From positions 1 through 61,702 of the forward strand of contig CAKTFH010000013.1 of NCBI GenBank assembly GCA_934555895.1: a stretch of 61,702 nucleotides of DNA, written 5' to 3'. A program made the position numbers and the translations under genes. The notes below the pieces were generated by a model that was not told where the DNA came from, made no database searches, and saw only the letters and a program-made list of their open reading frames with translations. Shown here in pieces: positions 1-7,740 of this stretch; position 1 is the stretch's first letter; each line of letters starts with the position of its first letter. This DNA comes from an uncultured Muribaculaceae bacterium (GTDB taxonomy: Bacteria; Bacteroidota; Bacteroidia; Bacteroidales; Muribaculaceae).

Positions 1-76
1 ACAATCCACAAAGGATAAATGCCTGAGCATCCGACTGATGCTCATTTTTCATTCACATTTGTTTTTAAACAAGCTC
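1..76 (+). mobile_element. Partial insertion sequence: transposase 3' end and terminus (IS5-like)
   Basis: Bases 1-18 read as the last codons of an open frame (T-I-H-K-G-stop). They are followed by a hairpin (GAGCATC-N5-GATGCTC, about 25-43) with a T-run, as expected behind a transposase gene. The element appears to end at base 76, where the minus strand reads GAGCTTGTTTAAAAAC, a terminus resembling IS5-family ends. The next bases are TTA, a plausible target duplication. Bases 5-77 recur exactly in inverted orientation at 61630-61702, so this is a multicopy element. The transposase body lies outside the window; the family call rests on the terminus only. Confidence 0.7.
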
Positions 77-144
77 TTAGAAATTGTGCAGGAGACAAAG
101 AGGAGTGTCAGCCCTAATATTAAGATAAATCTCAGTTTAGTCAT
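49..144 (-). pseudogene. Lipoprotein gene truncated by IS insertion
   Basis: From ATG 144-142 the minus strand encodes MTKLRFILILGLTLLFVSC, a lipoprotein signal peptide with its lipobox Cys at residue 19. After about residue 22 the frame crosses into the IS end (base 76) and stops at 51-49, giving a 31-residue chimera. A good promoter ends 39 bp upstream of the start, so the gene was probably functional before the insertion. The remainder would lie beyond the IS, outside the window, so its function cannot be told. Confidence 0.7.
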
Positions 145-182
145 AATTGTGTGCTGTTTTTACGGCCATTGCAAGCTATCCG

Positions 183-214
183 CAAAGGTAATTAAATTCT
201 CCAATAATGTGCAA
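183..214 (-). promoter_or_regulatory. Promoter for the truncated lipoprotein gene
   Basis: Minus strand: TTG at 214-212, a 21-bp spacer, then TACCTTTG at 190-183, matching the Bacteroidota -33/-7 consensus. The implied start near 177 gives a leader of about 33 nt to ATG 144. Confidence 0.6.
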
Positions 215-249
215 CCGCACATGCATCTTTCTCGCATGCAGGCAACGAC

Positions 250-281
250 TTTGGCGGATTCGGCGAGTTTTACTAATTTTG
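250..281 (+). promoter_or_regulatory. Promoter for the trmB operon
   Basis: TTTG at 250-253, a 20-bp spacer and TAATTTTG at 274-281 match the consensus. The -7 box ends only 4 bases before the trmB ATG (286), so the transcript would be leaderless or nearly so. It diverges from the promoter at 183-214. Confidence 0.6.
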
Positions 282-285
282 TGGC

Positions 286-1068
286 ATGGGAAAAAACAAA
301 CTGAAAAAATTCAAGGATATGGAAACACTCGAGTGTGTGTTCCAGTATCCTTTCGGCGTGCTCCGCGAGCAGGGATTCCCCCTCAAAGGGCGATGGAACA
401 GCGACTATTTCCACAACGACGGCCCCATAGTGCTGGAACTCGGATGCGGAAAGGGCGAGTACACCGTGGGATTGGCCGAACGGTTCCCCGACAAAAATTT
501 CATCGGCATCGACATAAAGGGCGCACGCATGTGGACCGGCGCCTGCCAGGTGCGTGACCGCGGCCTCACCAACGCCGCCTTCCTGCGCACCAACATCGAG
601 CTACTCCCGCATTTCTTCGCTCCCGGAGAAATCAGCGAAATCTGGATCACATTTCCCGACCCGCAGATGAAGAAGGTGCGCAAGCGCCTAACCTCCACCG
701 GATTCCTTAATCTTTACCGACAGGTGCTCGCCGACGGTGGCATGATACATCTCAAGACCGACAGCCCGTTTCTGTTCACCTACACACGCCTGCTCACCGA
801 GCTCAACAGCATCACGCCCGAAGTGTGCACCGACAATCTTTACGCCTCCGGGCTGGCCGACGACATCCTGCAGATACGCACCTACTATGAGCAGCAGTGG
901 CTCAGCCGCGGTCTGACAATCAAATACATCGCTTTCCCACTCGCCGCAGAAGGCGCCCTTGAGGAGCCACGCGACGAAATAGAGCCCGACACCTACCGCA
1001 GCTTCTCGCGCGGAGTGCTCCAGGGCAACATCGAAGCTCCCGTAACCGACAAAAACACCACCATCTGA
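286..1068 (+). CDS. trmB: tRNA (guanine-N7-)-methyltransferase
   Basis: 260 aa, cytoplasmic. It uses S-adenosylmethionine to methylate N7 of G46 in tRNA variable loops. The SAM-binding motif I is at residues 51-60 ([10 protein letters not shown]), followed by the acidic strand end FIGIDIKG. The family signature ITFPDP is at 121-126. The N-terminus MGKNKLKKF matches Bacteroidales TrmB as I recall it, favouring ATG 286 over the internal Met at 319. It heads a same-strand run of housekeeping genes; mrp starts 2 bp downstream, so the two are probably co-transcribed. Confidence 0.95.
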   Translation: MGKNKLKKFKDMETLECVFQYPFGVLREQGFPLKGRWNSDYFHNDGPIVLELGCGKGEYTVGLAERFPDKNFIGIDIKGARMWTGACQVRDRGLTNAAFLRTNIELLPHFFAPGEISEIWITFPDPQMKKVRKRLTSTGFLNLYRQVLADGGMIHLKTDSPFLFTYTRLLTELNSITPEVCTDNLYASGLADDILQIRTYYEQQWLSRGLTIKYIAFPLAAEGALEEPRDEIEPDTYRSFSRGVLQGNIEAPVTDKNTTI

Positions 1069-1070
1069 CT

Positions 1071-2180
1071 ATGGAACGCTTATATCCCAACCTCATACTC
1101 GACGCGCTCAAGAATGTGCGCTACCCCGCCAGCGGCCGCAACCTCGTGGAAGCAGGCATGGTAGAGGACGACATCCGCATCGACGGCAACAAAGTGAGCT
1201 TTTCGCTCATCTTCGACCGTCCCACCGACCCGTTCATCAAGTCTATAGTAAAGGCGGCCGAGACCGCCCTCACCACCTACATCTCGCCCGAGGTGGATGT
1301 GAAGGGGCGCATCGCGGTGAAATACCGCACTCCGGCTCCCGCACCCGCTCCTAAACCCCTCGCACAGGTCAAGAACATCATCGGGGTGAGCTCAGGCAAG
1401 GGCGGCGTAGGCAAGAGCACCGTGGCCAGCAACCTCGCCGTGGCCCTCGCCCGCGAAGGCTACAAAGTGGGACTGCTCGACGCCGATATCTTCGGCCCGT
1501 CGGTGCCCAAGATGTTCGGTGTGGAGAACGCCGAGCTCTACATGCACAATGTCGACGGACGCGACCTCATCATCCCCCTCGAGCGCTACGGCGTGAAGCT
1601 CCTCTCCATCGGATTCCTCGTCGACAAGAACTCCGCCGTGCTCTGGCGCGGCGGCATGGCATCCAACGCCCTCAAGCAGCTCATATCCGAGGCCGACTGG
1701 GGCGAGCTCGACTACTTCATCATCGACATGCCGCCGGGCACCAGCGACATCCACCTCACCCTGGTGCAGACTCTCGCCATCACCGGCGTGGTCATCGTCA
1801 CCACCCCTCAGGAAGTGGCCCTGGCCGACGCCCGCAAGGGCATAGCCATGTTCACCGGCGAGAAAGTGAACGTGCCCATCCTCGGTTTGGTGGAGAACAT
1901 GGCGTGGTTCACCCCTGCCAAGCACCCCGACGAGCGCTACTACATCTTCGGCCGCGAAGGCGGTGTGCGTCTGGCCAAGGAGCTCGGAGTGAGACTGCTG
2001 GCGCAGCTTCCGCTTGTGGCCGATGTGTGCGACGACGGCGACGCCGGCACCCCTATCGCGCTTAAAGACACCCTGATGGCACGCGAGTTCATGCATCTGG
2101 CCCATGAAGTGACCGATGCTGTCGACGAGCGCAACTCCACGCTGCCGCCCACCGAGATTGTGAACGTAACCAAGAAATAA
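1071..2180 (+). CDS. mrp: Mrp/ApbC-type iron-sulfur cluster carrier ATPase
   Basis: 369 aa. Residues 1-90 form a MIP18/DUF59-like domain, then a Pro/Ala linker, then a MinD-like P-loop ATPase with the deviant Walker A GKGGVGKST at 109-117. The family binds and transfers Fe-S clusters to apoproteins. The C-x-x-C pair that many Mrp proteins carry after VENM is absent; the sequence there is VENMAWFTPAKHPDE. That looks typical for Bacteroidota, but it means cluster ligands cannot be assigned from sequence. It lies 2 bp after trmB and 53 bp before aroQ. Confidence 0.92.
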   Translation: MERLYPNLILDALKNVRYPASGRNLVEAGMVEDDIRIDGNKVSFSLIFDRPTDPFIKSIVKAAETALTTYISPEVDVKGRIAVKYRTPAPAPAPKPLAQVKNIIGVSSGKGGVGKSTVASNLAVALAREGYKVGLLDADIFGPSVPKMFGVENAELYMHNVDGRDLIIPLERYGVKLLSIGFLVDKNSAVLWRGGMASNALKQLISEADWGELDYFIIDMPPGTSDIHLTLVQTLAITGVVIVTTPQEVALADARKGIAMFTGEKVNVPILGLVENMAWFTPAKHPDERYYIFGREGGVRLAKELGVRLLAQLPLVADVCDDGDAGTPIALKDTLMAREFMHLAHEVTDAVDERNSTLPPTEIVNVTKK

Positions 2181-2233
2181 CCCCGGCGGTCAACTTCCCT
2201 TCCGGGGCCGCGACCGCCATCTCCCCTTCTCTC

Positions 2234-2659
2234 ATGGTCAAGATACTTATCATCAACGGCCCCAACCTCAACCTGCTCGGCACCCGTGAACCCGAAATCT
2301 ACGGGCGCGTCTCGATGGAGGAATACCTCCAGGCCATCGCCGTGGACTACCCCAATGTGAGCATCGACTACTACCAGAGCAACCACGAGGGCGACATCGT
2401 CGACCGACTGCAGGCCTCGGGCTTCGACGAAAGCCTCACCGGCATCATCATCAACGCCGGAGCCTACACCCACACCTCGCTCGCCATAGCCGACGCCATC
2501 CGCGCCATCAGCCGACCCGTGGTGGAGGTGCATATCTCCAACATCATGGCACGCCCCGAGGCCATACGTCATCAGTCGCTCATAGCGCCCGTGTGCCGCG
2601 GCTCCATAGCCGGGTTCGGCATGGACAGCTACCGGCTCGCCATCGAAGCCCTGCTCTGA
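2234..2659 (+). CDS. aroQ: Type II 3-dehydroquinate dehydratase
   Basis: 141 aa, the normal length for the dodecameric type II enzyme that dehydrates 3-dehydroquinate to 3-dehydroshikimate in the shikimate pathway. Visible landmarks are INGPNLNLLGTREPEIYG with Arg18 and catalytic Tyr23, INAGAYTHTS at 73-82, and EVHISN with catalytic His100. It sits between mrp and an O-methyltransferase on the same strand, 53 and 28 bp apart, consistent with one transcript. Confidence 0.96.
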   Translation: MVKILIINGPNLNLLGTREPEIYGRVSMEEYLQAIAVDYPNVSIDYYQSNHEGDIVDRLQASGFDESLTGIIINAGAYTHTSLAIADAIRAISRPVVEVHISNIMARPEAIRHQSLIAPVCRGSIAGFGMDSYRLAIEALL

Positions 2660-2687
2660 CAGCCGCCGCAAACATTGCACAAACATC

Positions 2688-3326
2688 ATGGACCCACAGC
2701 TCGAAAGCTACATCCTCAACCACATCAGCCCCGAGCCCGACAATCTGCGTCGGCTCGGCCGCGATGTGAACCTGCGTCTGCTCTACCCACGCATGTGCTC
2801 GGGACACCTCCAGGGACGCCTGCTTAAGATGCTAACCTCCATGATTGCTCCGAAGCGCGCGCTCGAGATAGGCACCTATGCGGGATATTCCGCCCTGTGC
2901 ATCGCCGAAGGGCTCCCCGAGGGCGCTACGCTCGATACTGTGGAAATCGACGACGAGATGGAGGCGTTCATCCGCCGGCAGCTCGACGGCTCCCCCTACG
3001 GCCACCGCGTGCGCCTGCACATAGGCGACATCGCCGATGTGCTACCGGCACTGACACCCGGATTCGACATGGTGTATATGGACGCCAACAAGCGCACCTA
3101 TTCCGAAACCCTCCGCACCCTGCTTCCCGTGGTGCGTCCGGGTGGATTCATCATTGCCGACAACACACTGTGGGACGGCAAGGTGACCGACACCGCCACA
3201 CACCACGACGCCCAGACGCGCGGCATAGCCGACTTCAACGATGTGGTGGCCGCCGACCCGAGGCTTGAAAAAGTAATTCTCCCGCTCCGCGACGGTCTTA
3301 CGTTAATCAGAGTCCTCCCCTCATGA
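2688..3326 (+). CDS. SAM-dependent O-methyltransferase (caffeoyl-CoA OMT-like)
   Basis: 212 aa class I methyltransferase. The SAM-binding motif is ALEIGTYAGYSAL, followed by the acidic residue in TVEIDDEME. MVYMDANK and GGFIIADNTLWDGKV are typical of the family that uses a divalent metal and methylates catechol-like hydroxyls. Bacterial homologues often have unknown or tRNA substrates, so the substrate is left open. The stop overlaps the ribF start by 4 bp (ATGA), giving translational coupling. Confidence 0.85.
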   Translation: MDPQLESYILNHISPEPDNLRRLGRDVNLRLLYPRMCSGHLQGRLLKMLTSMIAPKRALEIGTYAGYSALCIAEGLPEGATLDTVEIDDEMEAFIRRQLDGSPYGHRVRLHIGDIADVLPALTPGFDMVYMDANKRTYSETLRTLLPVVRPGGFIIADNTLWDGKVTDTATHHDAQTRGIADFNDVVAADPRLEKVILPLRDGLTLIRVLPS

Positions 3327-4228
3327 CAGCAGCCTCAAGCCACCCGTACACCAGGCACCGCATGGCGGTGGTAGGAATGTTCGACGGTGTTCACCTCGGG
3401 CATCAGTTCCTCCTCGGCCAGCTCCTCAGGCTTGCCGACGCAAAAGGACTCACCCCGCTCGTCCTCACTTTCGCCAATCACCCCATGTCGGTGATTTCGC
3501 CCGGAAACACCCCGAAGCTGCTAACTGACGCTACGCAGAAGCGCTCTCTGCTAACGGATTTCGGCGTGGAATGCGACATCCTGGAGTTCACGCCTGAGCT
3601 GCGCATGCTCCCCACAGCCGATTTCATGCTCATGCTCAGAGAGAAATATCATGTCGACGCCCTCCTCATGGGCTATGACAACCGCTTCGGCCACAATGCG
3701 CCACGCGATTTCGACACCTACAGCGGCATGGCCGCCTCGGCCGGTCTGGAGATATGCGTGGCCGAAGAATATCTCTCGGAAAACGGGCAGAAGATAAGCT
3801 CCACCGAAATCCGCCGCAAGCTCCTCGACGGCGACCCGGCCGGAGCCGCCGCTCTTCTTGGCCGGCCGTTCGTGTTGAGTGGCACCATCACCGAGGGGCG
3901 CCATCTCGGCCGCACCATCGGATTCCCCACAGCCAACCTCACCCCCCTGTCGCCCGACCTGCTCGTGCCCGCACCGGGAGTCTACATCACCCGGGCCCTC
4001 GGCCTGCCGGCCCTCACCAACATCGGCCGCCGTCCCACGGTCGACCATTCGGTCAACCCGGCCGTCACTATCGAGACACACATCATCGGCACACCCCCGC
4101 CGCTCCCCTATGGCGCCCCCCTCGACATCGCGTTCCGCCAATGGCTTCGCCCCGAGCGCCGCTTCACCTCGCTCGAAGCCCTCAGCGCACAGCTCCTGGC
4201 CGACCGTGAGGCCGCACTCGCATTCTGA
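3323..4228 (+). CDS. ribF: Bifunctional riboflavin kinase / FAD synthetase
   Basis: 301 aa. The N-terminal adenylyltransferase domain has GMFDGVHLGH (18-27) and SSTEIRR (159-165). The C-terminal riboflavin kinase domain has GRTIGFPTANL (196-206) and the TNIGRRPTV loop. It converts riboflavin to FMN and then FAD. It overlaps the methyltransferase by 4 bp. Riboflavin synthase (ribE) is encoded separately at 27.8 kb. No FMN riboswitch was recognised upstream, as expected for a gene inside an operon. Confidence 0.95.
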   Translation: MTAASSHPYTRHRMAVVGMFDGVHLGHQFLLGQLLRLADAKGLTPLVLTFANHPMSVISPGNTPKLLTDATQKRSLLTDFGVECDILEFTPELRMLPTADFMLMLREKYHVDALLMGYDNRFGHNAPRDFDTYSGMAASAGLEICVAEEYLSENGQKISSTEIRRKLLDGDPAGAAALLGRPFVLSGTITEGRHLGRTIGFPTANLTPLSPDLLVPAPGVYITRALGLPALTNIGRRPTVDHSVNPAVTIETHIIGTPPPLPYGAPLDIAFRQWLRPERRFTSLEALSAQLLADREAALAF

Positions 4229-4241
4229 CAGGCACATAAAA

Positions 4242-4273
4242 AAGGAGGAACAGGACAGGACCCGCTCCTCCTT
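4242..4273 (+). terminator. Hairpin after ribF, weak terminator
   Basis: AAGGAGGA (4242-4249) pairs with TCCTCCTT (4266-4273) across a 16-nt loop, 14 bp after the ribF stop. No clear T-run follows, so it may be an mRNA 3' end stabiliser rather than an efficient terminator. Confidence 0.4.
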
Positions 4274-4598
4274 CACGTTTCAACTATTTATTTATGAGAG
4301 CCTCAGTATCCAGTATCACTACTCGATAAAAAGGACGAGGGATGTTTCGTTAAGTCTGCTGAAGCCCCCTCGGGGCCAAGACCTCACTATGAGCCTTTCC
4401 CCCGGGGCCGGCTCTGCATACTTCCATAAGTTGAATGTTCGTTTATTACTATAACAACATAAACGCCGCCCTGTTGAAGCCTCCCCCGCTAAAAGTGTTT
4501 AAATATTGTTTACTCACCGCCCTCCGGGAAGTTATATTGTGTTGATTCCTAACATCAGGGACATATCCCGGCCCCACAAAGACACGATAAAATTTAGA
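4274..4598. other. Intergenic stretch without a convincing gene
   Basis: Between ribF and the ATPase promoter. It contains short GC-rich self-complementary segments such as CCCCTCGGGG near 4368 and becomes AT-rich toward 4500. Open frames here have no family resemblance. An open frame running from 4506 into the ATPase is treated as untranslated, because the promoter at 4599-4630 lies inside it. Confidence 0.4.
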
Positions 4599-4630
4599 TT
4601 TGCCGGTTTCAACAGGAAACATTATTTTTG
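4599..4630 (+). promoter_or_regulatory. Promoter of the ATPase/nuclease-like pair
   Basis: TTTG (4599-4602), a 20-bp spacer and TATTTTTG (4623-4630) match the consensus. The implied start near 4637 gives a 25-nt leader to ATG 4662. This supports that start rather than an upstream one and gives the two-gene island its own promoter. Confidence 0.65.
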
Positions 4631-4661
4631 TAATCTTAAAGATCCATGCCAACAGGAACAT

Positions 4662-5993
4662 ATGAAACTTAAACTGCACAACATCCTTAAAATCGAGAAT
4701 GCCGATATAGAGATCGGGGGGCTGACCGTGCTGACCGGAGAAAACAACTCCGGCAAAAGCACTGTGGGAAAGATTCTCTTCTCTATTCTCAAAGCCGCCA
4801 ATAATGTTAAGCAGGTCGACCGGATGAAAACAGTTTCTCTTGTCAGATCGGAACTGGTGTCTTTAAAAAGAATGTTCCATCGGTCTGAAAATGTGCACAT
4901 TCTAAATGACACCCAGGAGCTGGGAATTGGTCTGGTTGATAAAACCATAGCGATAGACGACCTGCGTCATGCACTGGAAACCGAAGCTGAGAGAACAAAT
5001 TTCTCCACCCGATCGGATATGATGATGCAAATTCGACTTGCACGCATTGGCCTGTTGATCAAGAAACTTGACAATCCGGAAATCGCTGTCAAGGATGAAT
5101 TTGAAACTATAGCGAAAAGTGAATTCATGGAACCATTGAACACCTATGGTTCCTCGGAGTCAACCATACTCTTTCATGACGACACTACCGATGCCGAGGG
5201 CAGCGACATCGTAATAAATATTAACAACGGTAAGACCGACAATGTACGCCTTCATGGTAATTCATCCGTGGAAGACATCACTTATATCGAATCGCCACTT
5301 TATCTCCACATCCTTAACACTTTGCGTTTATCAAGTCCTATACCCACGGCATCACTGCGCGGCATACCTACTGCTTTCAGGAAAGAAAACATCCCGTATC
5401 ATCTGGCCGACATGGCCGAAAAGTTGCTCAGTGGCCCCGATGATATATTCGGGCTTTACGAAAATGAGTTATTCGGAACCGATTATCGCGATCAACTTAA
5501 CGAGATAAATGCAATAATCGGAGGAGAGTTTGTGCTGAACAACAAAACCAAGCAACTATCATTCAATCAGGACGGTCATGCCGTACCTCCTGTCAGCGTG
5601 GCTTCAGGCATTAAATCTTTCGGCGTACTGCAACGCTTAATCCAGACTGACAGCATTTCAACCTTTAAAATGCTGATATGGGACGAGCCTGAAATACATC
5701 TTCATCCACAATGGCAGATAGCATTCTGTAAACTTATCATCGAACTTGTAGCAAAAGGCATCCCTATCGTGGTAAGCTCCCATAGTCCTTATTTTGTGCA
5801 GGCGCTGAGATATTTCGCATCGGCCAAAGGTATAGAGAAGGATGTCAGATACTATCTCGCCGAGGAATCATGCGAGACGAAGTTAGTGACGCTTAAAGAA
5901 GTAACCGACGATTTAAACCGAGTCTTCACACTTCTGGCGGCGCCGTTACGTGATATTATGAATGTTGACGCCGTTAGAAACAGCATGAAATGA
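4662..5993 (+). CDS. RecF/OLD-like AAA ATPase (AAA_15/AAA_21), putative defence ATPase
   Basis: 443 aa from ATG 4662. An SMC/ABC-type ATPase with a large insertion. Walker A is GENNSGKST at 26-34, a signature-like VASGIKSFGVLQ at 313-324, Walker B MLIWDEPEIHLHP at 337-349, and H-loop VSSHSP at 371-376. The middle (about 50-300) is poorly conserved and helix-rich in look, as in OLD, PARIS AriA and Septu PtuA ATPases. There is no fused TOPRIM domain. The coding DNA is visibly AT-richer than its GC-rich neighbours, suggesting transfer. The stop overlaps the next gene by 4 bp, so the two proteins are made together. A role in anti-phage defence is inferred from architecture only. Confidence 0.8.
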   Translation: MKLKLHNILKIENADIEIGGLTVLTGENNSGKSTVGKILFSILKAANNVKQVDRMKTVSLVRSELVSLKRMFHRSENVHILNDTQELGIGLVDKTIAIDDLRHALETEAERTNFSTRSDMMMQIRLARIGLLIKKLDNPEIAVKDEFETIAKSEFMEPLNTYGSSESTILFHDDTTDAEGSDIVININNGKTDNVRLHGNSSVEDITYIESPLYLHILNTLRLSSPIPTASLRGIPTAFRKENIPYHLADMAEKLLSGPDDIFGLYENELFGTDYRDQLNEINAIIGGEFVLNNKTKQLSFNQDGHAVPPVSVASGIKSFGVLQRLIQTDSISTFKMLIWDEPEIHLHPQWQIAFCKLIIELVAKGIPIVVSSHSPYFVQALRYFASAKGIEKDVRYYLAEESCETKLVTLKEVTDDLNRVFTLLAAPLRDIMNVDAVRNSMK

Positions 5994-6610
5994 CCTCTTC
6001 TGAAATATACGACAAAGTATCTGCTTTTGCAGGAATGCCTGTGACAATCATCTGTGACCTTCACAGCGCATGTTCACCCGCAAAAAGGAAAAGTTATCTG
6101 TGTCTAAGCGCAGGTTCTAAAACCAAAGTGGTTGATTTCGACAAAGTGAAAACCCAAGCTGATATAGCAAAAGGTTTGAAAGCGAGGAAATCCGTTGATG
6201 CTTTGACTGTCAGCCCGTCGAAAAGATTTTTATGTTTCATCGAGCTTAAAAGCTGGGAACTGTTGCTGACCTATAGCGGCACAGAAGACAGCATACGCCG
6301 TCAGGTTGCTGGATATTCGTCCGATCTGCCCTTGAAATTAGATTACAGCATACAGATTTGCAAGGAAATCACCGGCATTCCGGATACATTCAGCGACTGC
6401 GAAATTCTCTATATATTGCTTACCGACATCTCTGTTGCTGACAACGGCATCATGGCTTTCAATTCTGATTTAACAGCATTAGCCGGCACATCCTCCAAAC
6501 TAAAGCAACTGTGCAATTCACTGTCTCAAGGAGTGATGAGCGGCATTTCAACTGTTGAAACAAGATATTGGGAATGCAGGAATCTTGACAGTAATATGGC
6601 AAATATCTAA
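5990..6610 (+). CDS. Putative PD-(D/E)XK-like partner of the ATPase
   Basis: 206 aa, start coupled to the ATPase stop (ATGA). I do not recognise a named family. A central pattern Asp70, then hydrophobic FLCFIELKSW with Glu85 and Lys87 (D-x14-E-x-K), fits the PD-(D/E)XK nuclease active site. The following RRQVAGYSSDL helix could supply the usual later Gln/Arg. The N-terminal part has Cys22 and Cys28 with no clear zinc motif. It shares the ATPase's AT-rich composition. The likely role is the effector nuclease switched by the ATPase; it could instead be a nuclease-fold regulator with no cutting activity. Confidence 0.5.
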   Translation: MTSSEIYDKVSAFAGMPVTIICDLHSACSPAKRKSYLCLSAGSKTKVVDFDKVKTQADIAKGLKARKSVDALTVSPSKRFLCFIELKSWELLLTYSGTEDSIRRQVAGYSSDLPLKLDYSIQICKEITGIPDTFSDCEILYILLTDISVADNGIMAFNSDLTALAGTSSKLKQLCNSLSQGVMSGISTVETRYWECRNLDSNMANI

Positions 6611-6656
6611 CTCAGACCGCACAGCATAAATTTTCTTCAACAAATTTTTAGTTTTT

Positions 6657-6687
6657 TTTGGAATTGGGTTGTTTATAATTATCTTTG
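6657..6687 (+). promoter_or_regulatory. Promoter of the secreted protein gene
   Basis: TTTG (6657-6660), a 19-bp spacer and TATCTTTG (6680-6687). The implied start near 6694 gives a 30-nt leader to ATG 6724. Confidence 0.65.
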
Positions 6688-6723
6688 CGGCATAGACTTC
6701 AATCAATCATTAACCACAATTCC

Positions 6724-7662
6724 ATGAAGCACATCCTTACACTTATCGCACTCCTCGGGGCTGCCCTTCCGTCGGTAGCCGCAGCCGGATATTCTCCCAT
6801 GCTTGAGGCCGGAAAAACCTGGAAATACAATAGGTATTATCAGCAAATCTATTCACCGGGCGATGATGCAACCCCATATCAATATAAATTAGGGGAACCG
6901 GTAAATGTCAACGACAAACAAATTTACCCGTTATACACTAAAGACATTCCCGACCCGGAAGACACTAATTATCTTGTAGGCTACCTATGGGAAGACATCG
7001 AGGCCAAAAAGGTATATCAGCTTCCTGCTGACATAATCAACACCGGCGTAGCTATCCCCGATGCAGGTTCCCTGCTTTATGATTTCGCTGAAGCACTCAA
7101 TTTTGAAGCAATAGCCAATGGCTCGCTACGAGGATGGGGTTATGCTGATCATGTTGCACCTATTACCTACATACCACTTGACAATAATGAACGAAATGCA
7201 TGGGCTTATGGAAATGGAAGTCTTATTCTTGCCGAAGGTCTTGGATTCGTTGACTCCGGCAAATTCCGGGATTATGGAGAAAATGCCACAATCAATATAT
7301 ATACCGAATTACTCTGGGGGTTGGCAGCAATTCCGACCGGTGACGGATACACATCTGCTCTTTATGAGATTGCAGACGGCGAGGGGAAGATGATTTACTC
7401 ACTTAAGGAGGCTTATCCGCATTACCGCACCGGCATAGCCGCTACTGGTGAGGACGCCATTGGCATCGAGGTGCTTCCGGGAGCAGTAAATGTCAGCAGC
7501 AACCGTTCCATCGGCGATATCGCTATCATCTCCACTTCCGGGGCTGTGGTAAAAGCTGTAAGCGCACCCTCCGGCAAGTGCGAGATTCCGCTCGACGGCA
7601 TCGAGCCCGGCATATACATCCTCCGCGCCGGAAAAGAATCACGCAAAATCGTGGTGAAATAA
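6724..7662 (+). CDS. Secreted protein with C-terminal sorting domain
   Basis: 312 aa from ATG 6724, which follows the promoter and begins a clear signal peptide (MKHILTLIALLGAALPSVAA). The body is rich in Tyr, Asp and Gly with no recognised enzymatic motif. The last 70 residues (NVSSNRSIGDIAIISTSG ... LDGIEPGIYILRAG ... KIVVK) match the beta-rich type A sorting domain used by type IX secretion in Bacteroidota. It is therefore probably exported across the outer membrane, or is a related surface protein if this strain lacks type IX secretion. Function unknown. Confidence 0.75.
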   Translation: MKHILTLIALLGAALPSVAAAGYSPMLEAGKTWKYNRYYQQIYSPGDDATPYQYKLGEPVNVNDKQIYPLYTKDIPDPEDTNYLVGYLWEDIEAKKVYQLPADIINTGVAIPDAGSLLYDFAEALNFEAIANGSLRGWGYADHVAPITYIPLDNNERNAWAYGNGSLILAEGLGFVDSGKFRDYGENATINIYTELLWGLAAIPTGDGYTSALYEIADGEGKMIYSLKEAYPHYRTGIAATGEDAIGIEVLPGAVNVSSNRSIGDIAIISTSGAVVKAVSAPSGKCEIPLDGIEPGIYILRAGKESRKIVVK

Positions 7663-7698
7663 CCTGAGAAGAAATAAACATTCACGCCAATAAACCGG

Positions 7699-7734
7699 TC
7701 AGCCATTTAGCGGCAACGCTAAGTGGCTGATTTT
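7699..7734. terminator. Bidirectional terminator between the secreted protein gene and recQ
   Basis: A near-perfect 14-bp stem (TCAGCCATTTAGCG / CGCTAAGTGGCTGA) with a GCAA tetraloop at 7713-7716 and TTTT after it. It separates two convergent genes and can serve both. Confidence 0.85.
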
Positions 7735-7740
7735 GTATAA

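Noticed and set aside
4506..4661. 52-residue N-terminal extension of the ATPase frame
   Set aside because: The promoter at 4599-4630 lies inside it and the conserved domain begins at Met 4662.
4662..6610. Assignment to PARIS, Septu or Gabija
   Set aside because: The partner lacks visible TOPRIM, HNH or UvrD-like helicase motifs, and the ATPase has no fused TOPRIM.
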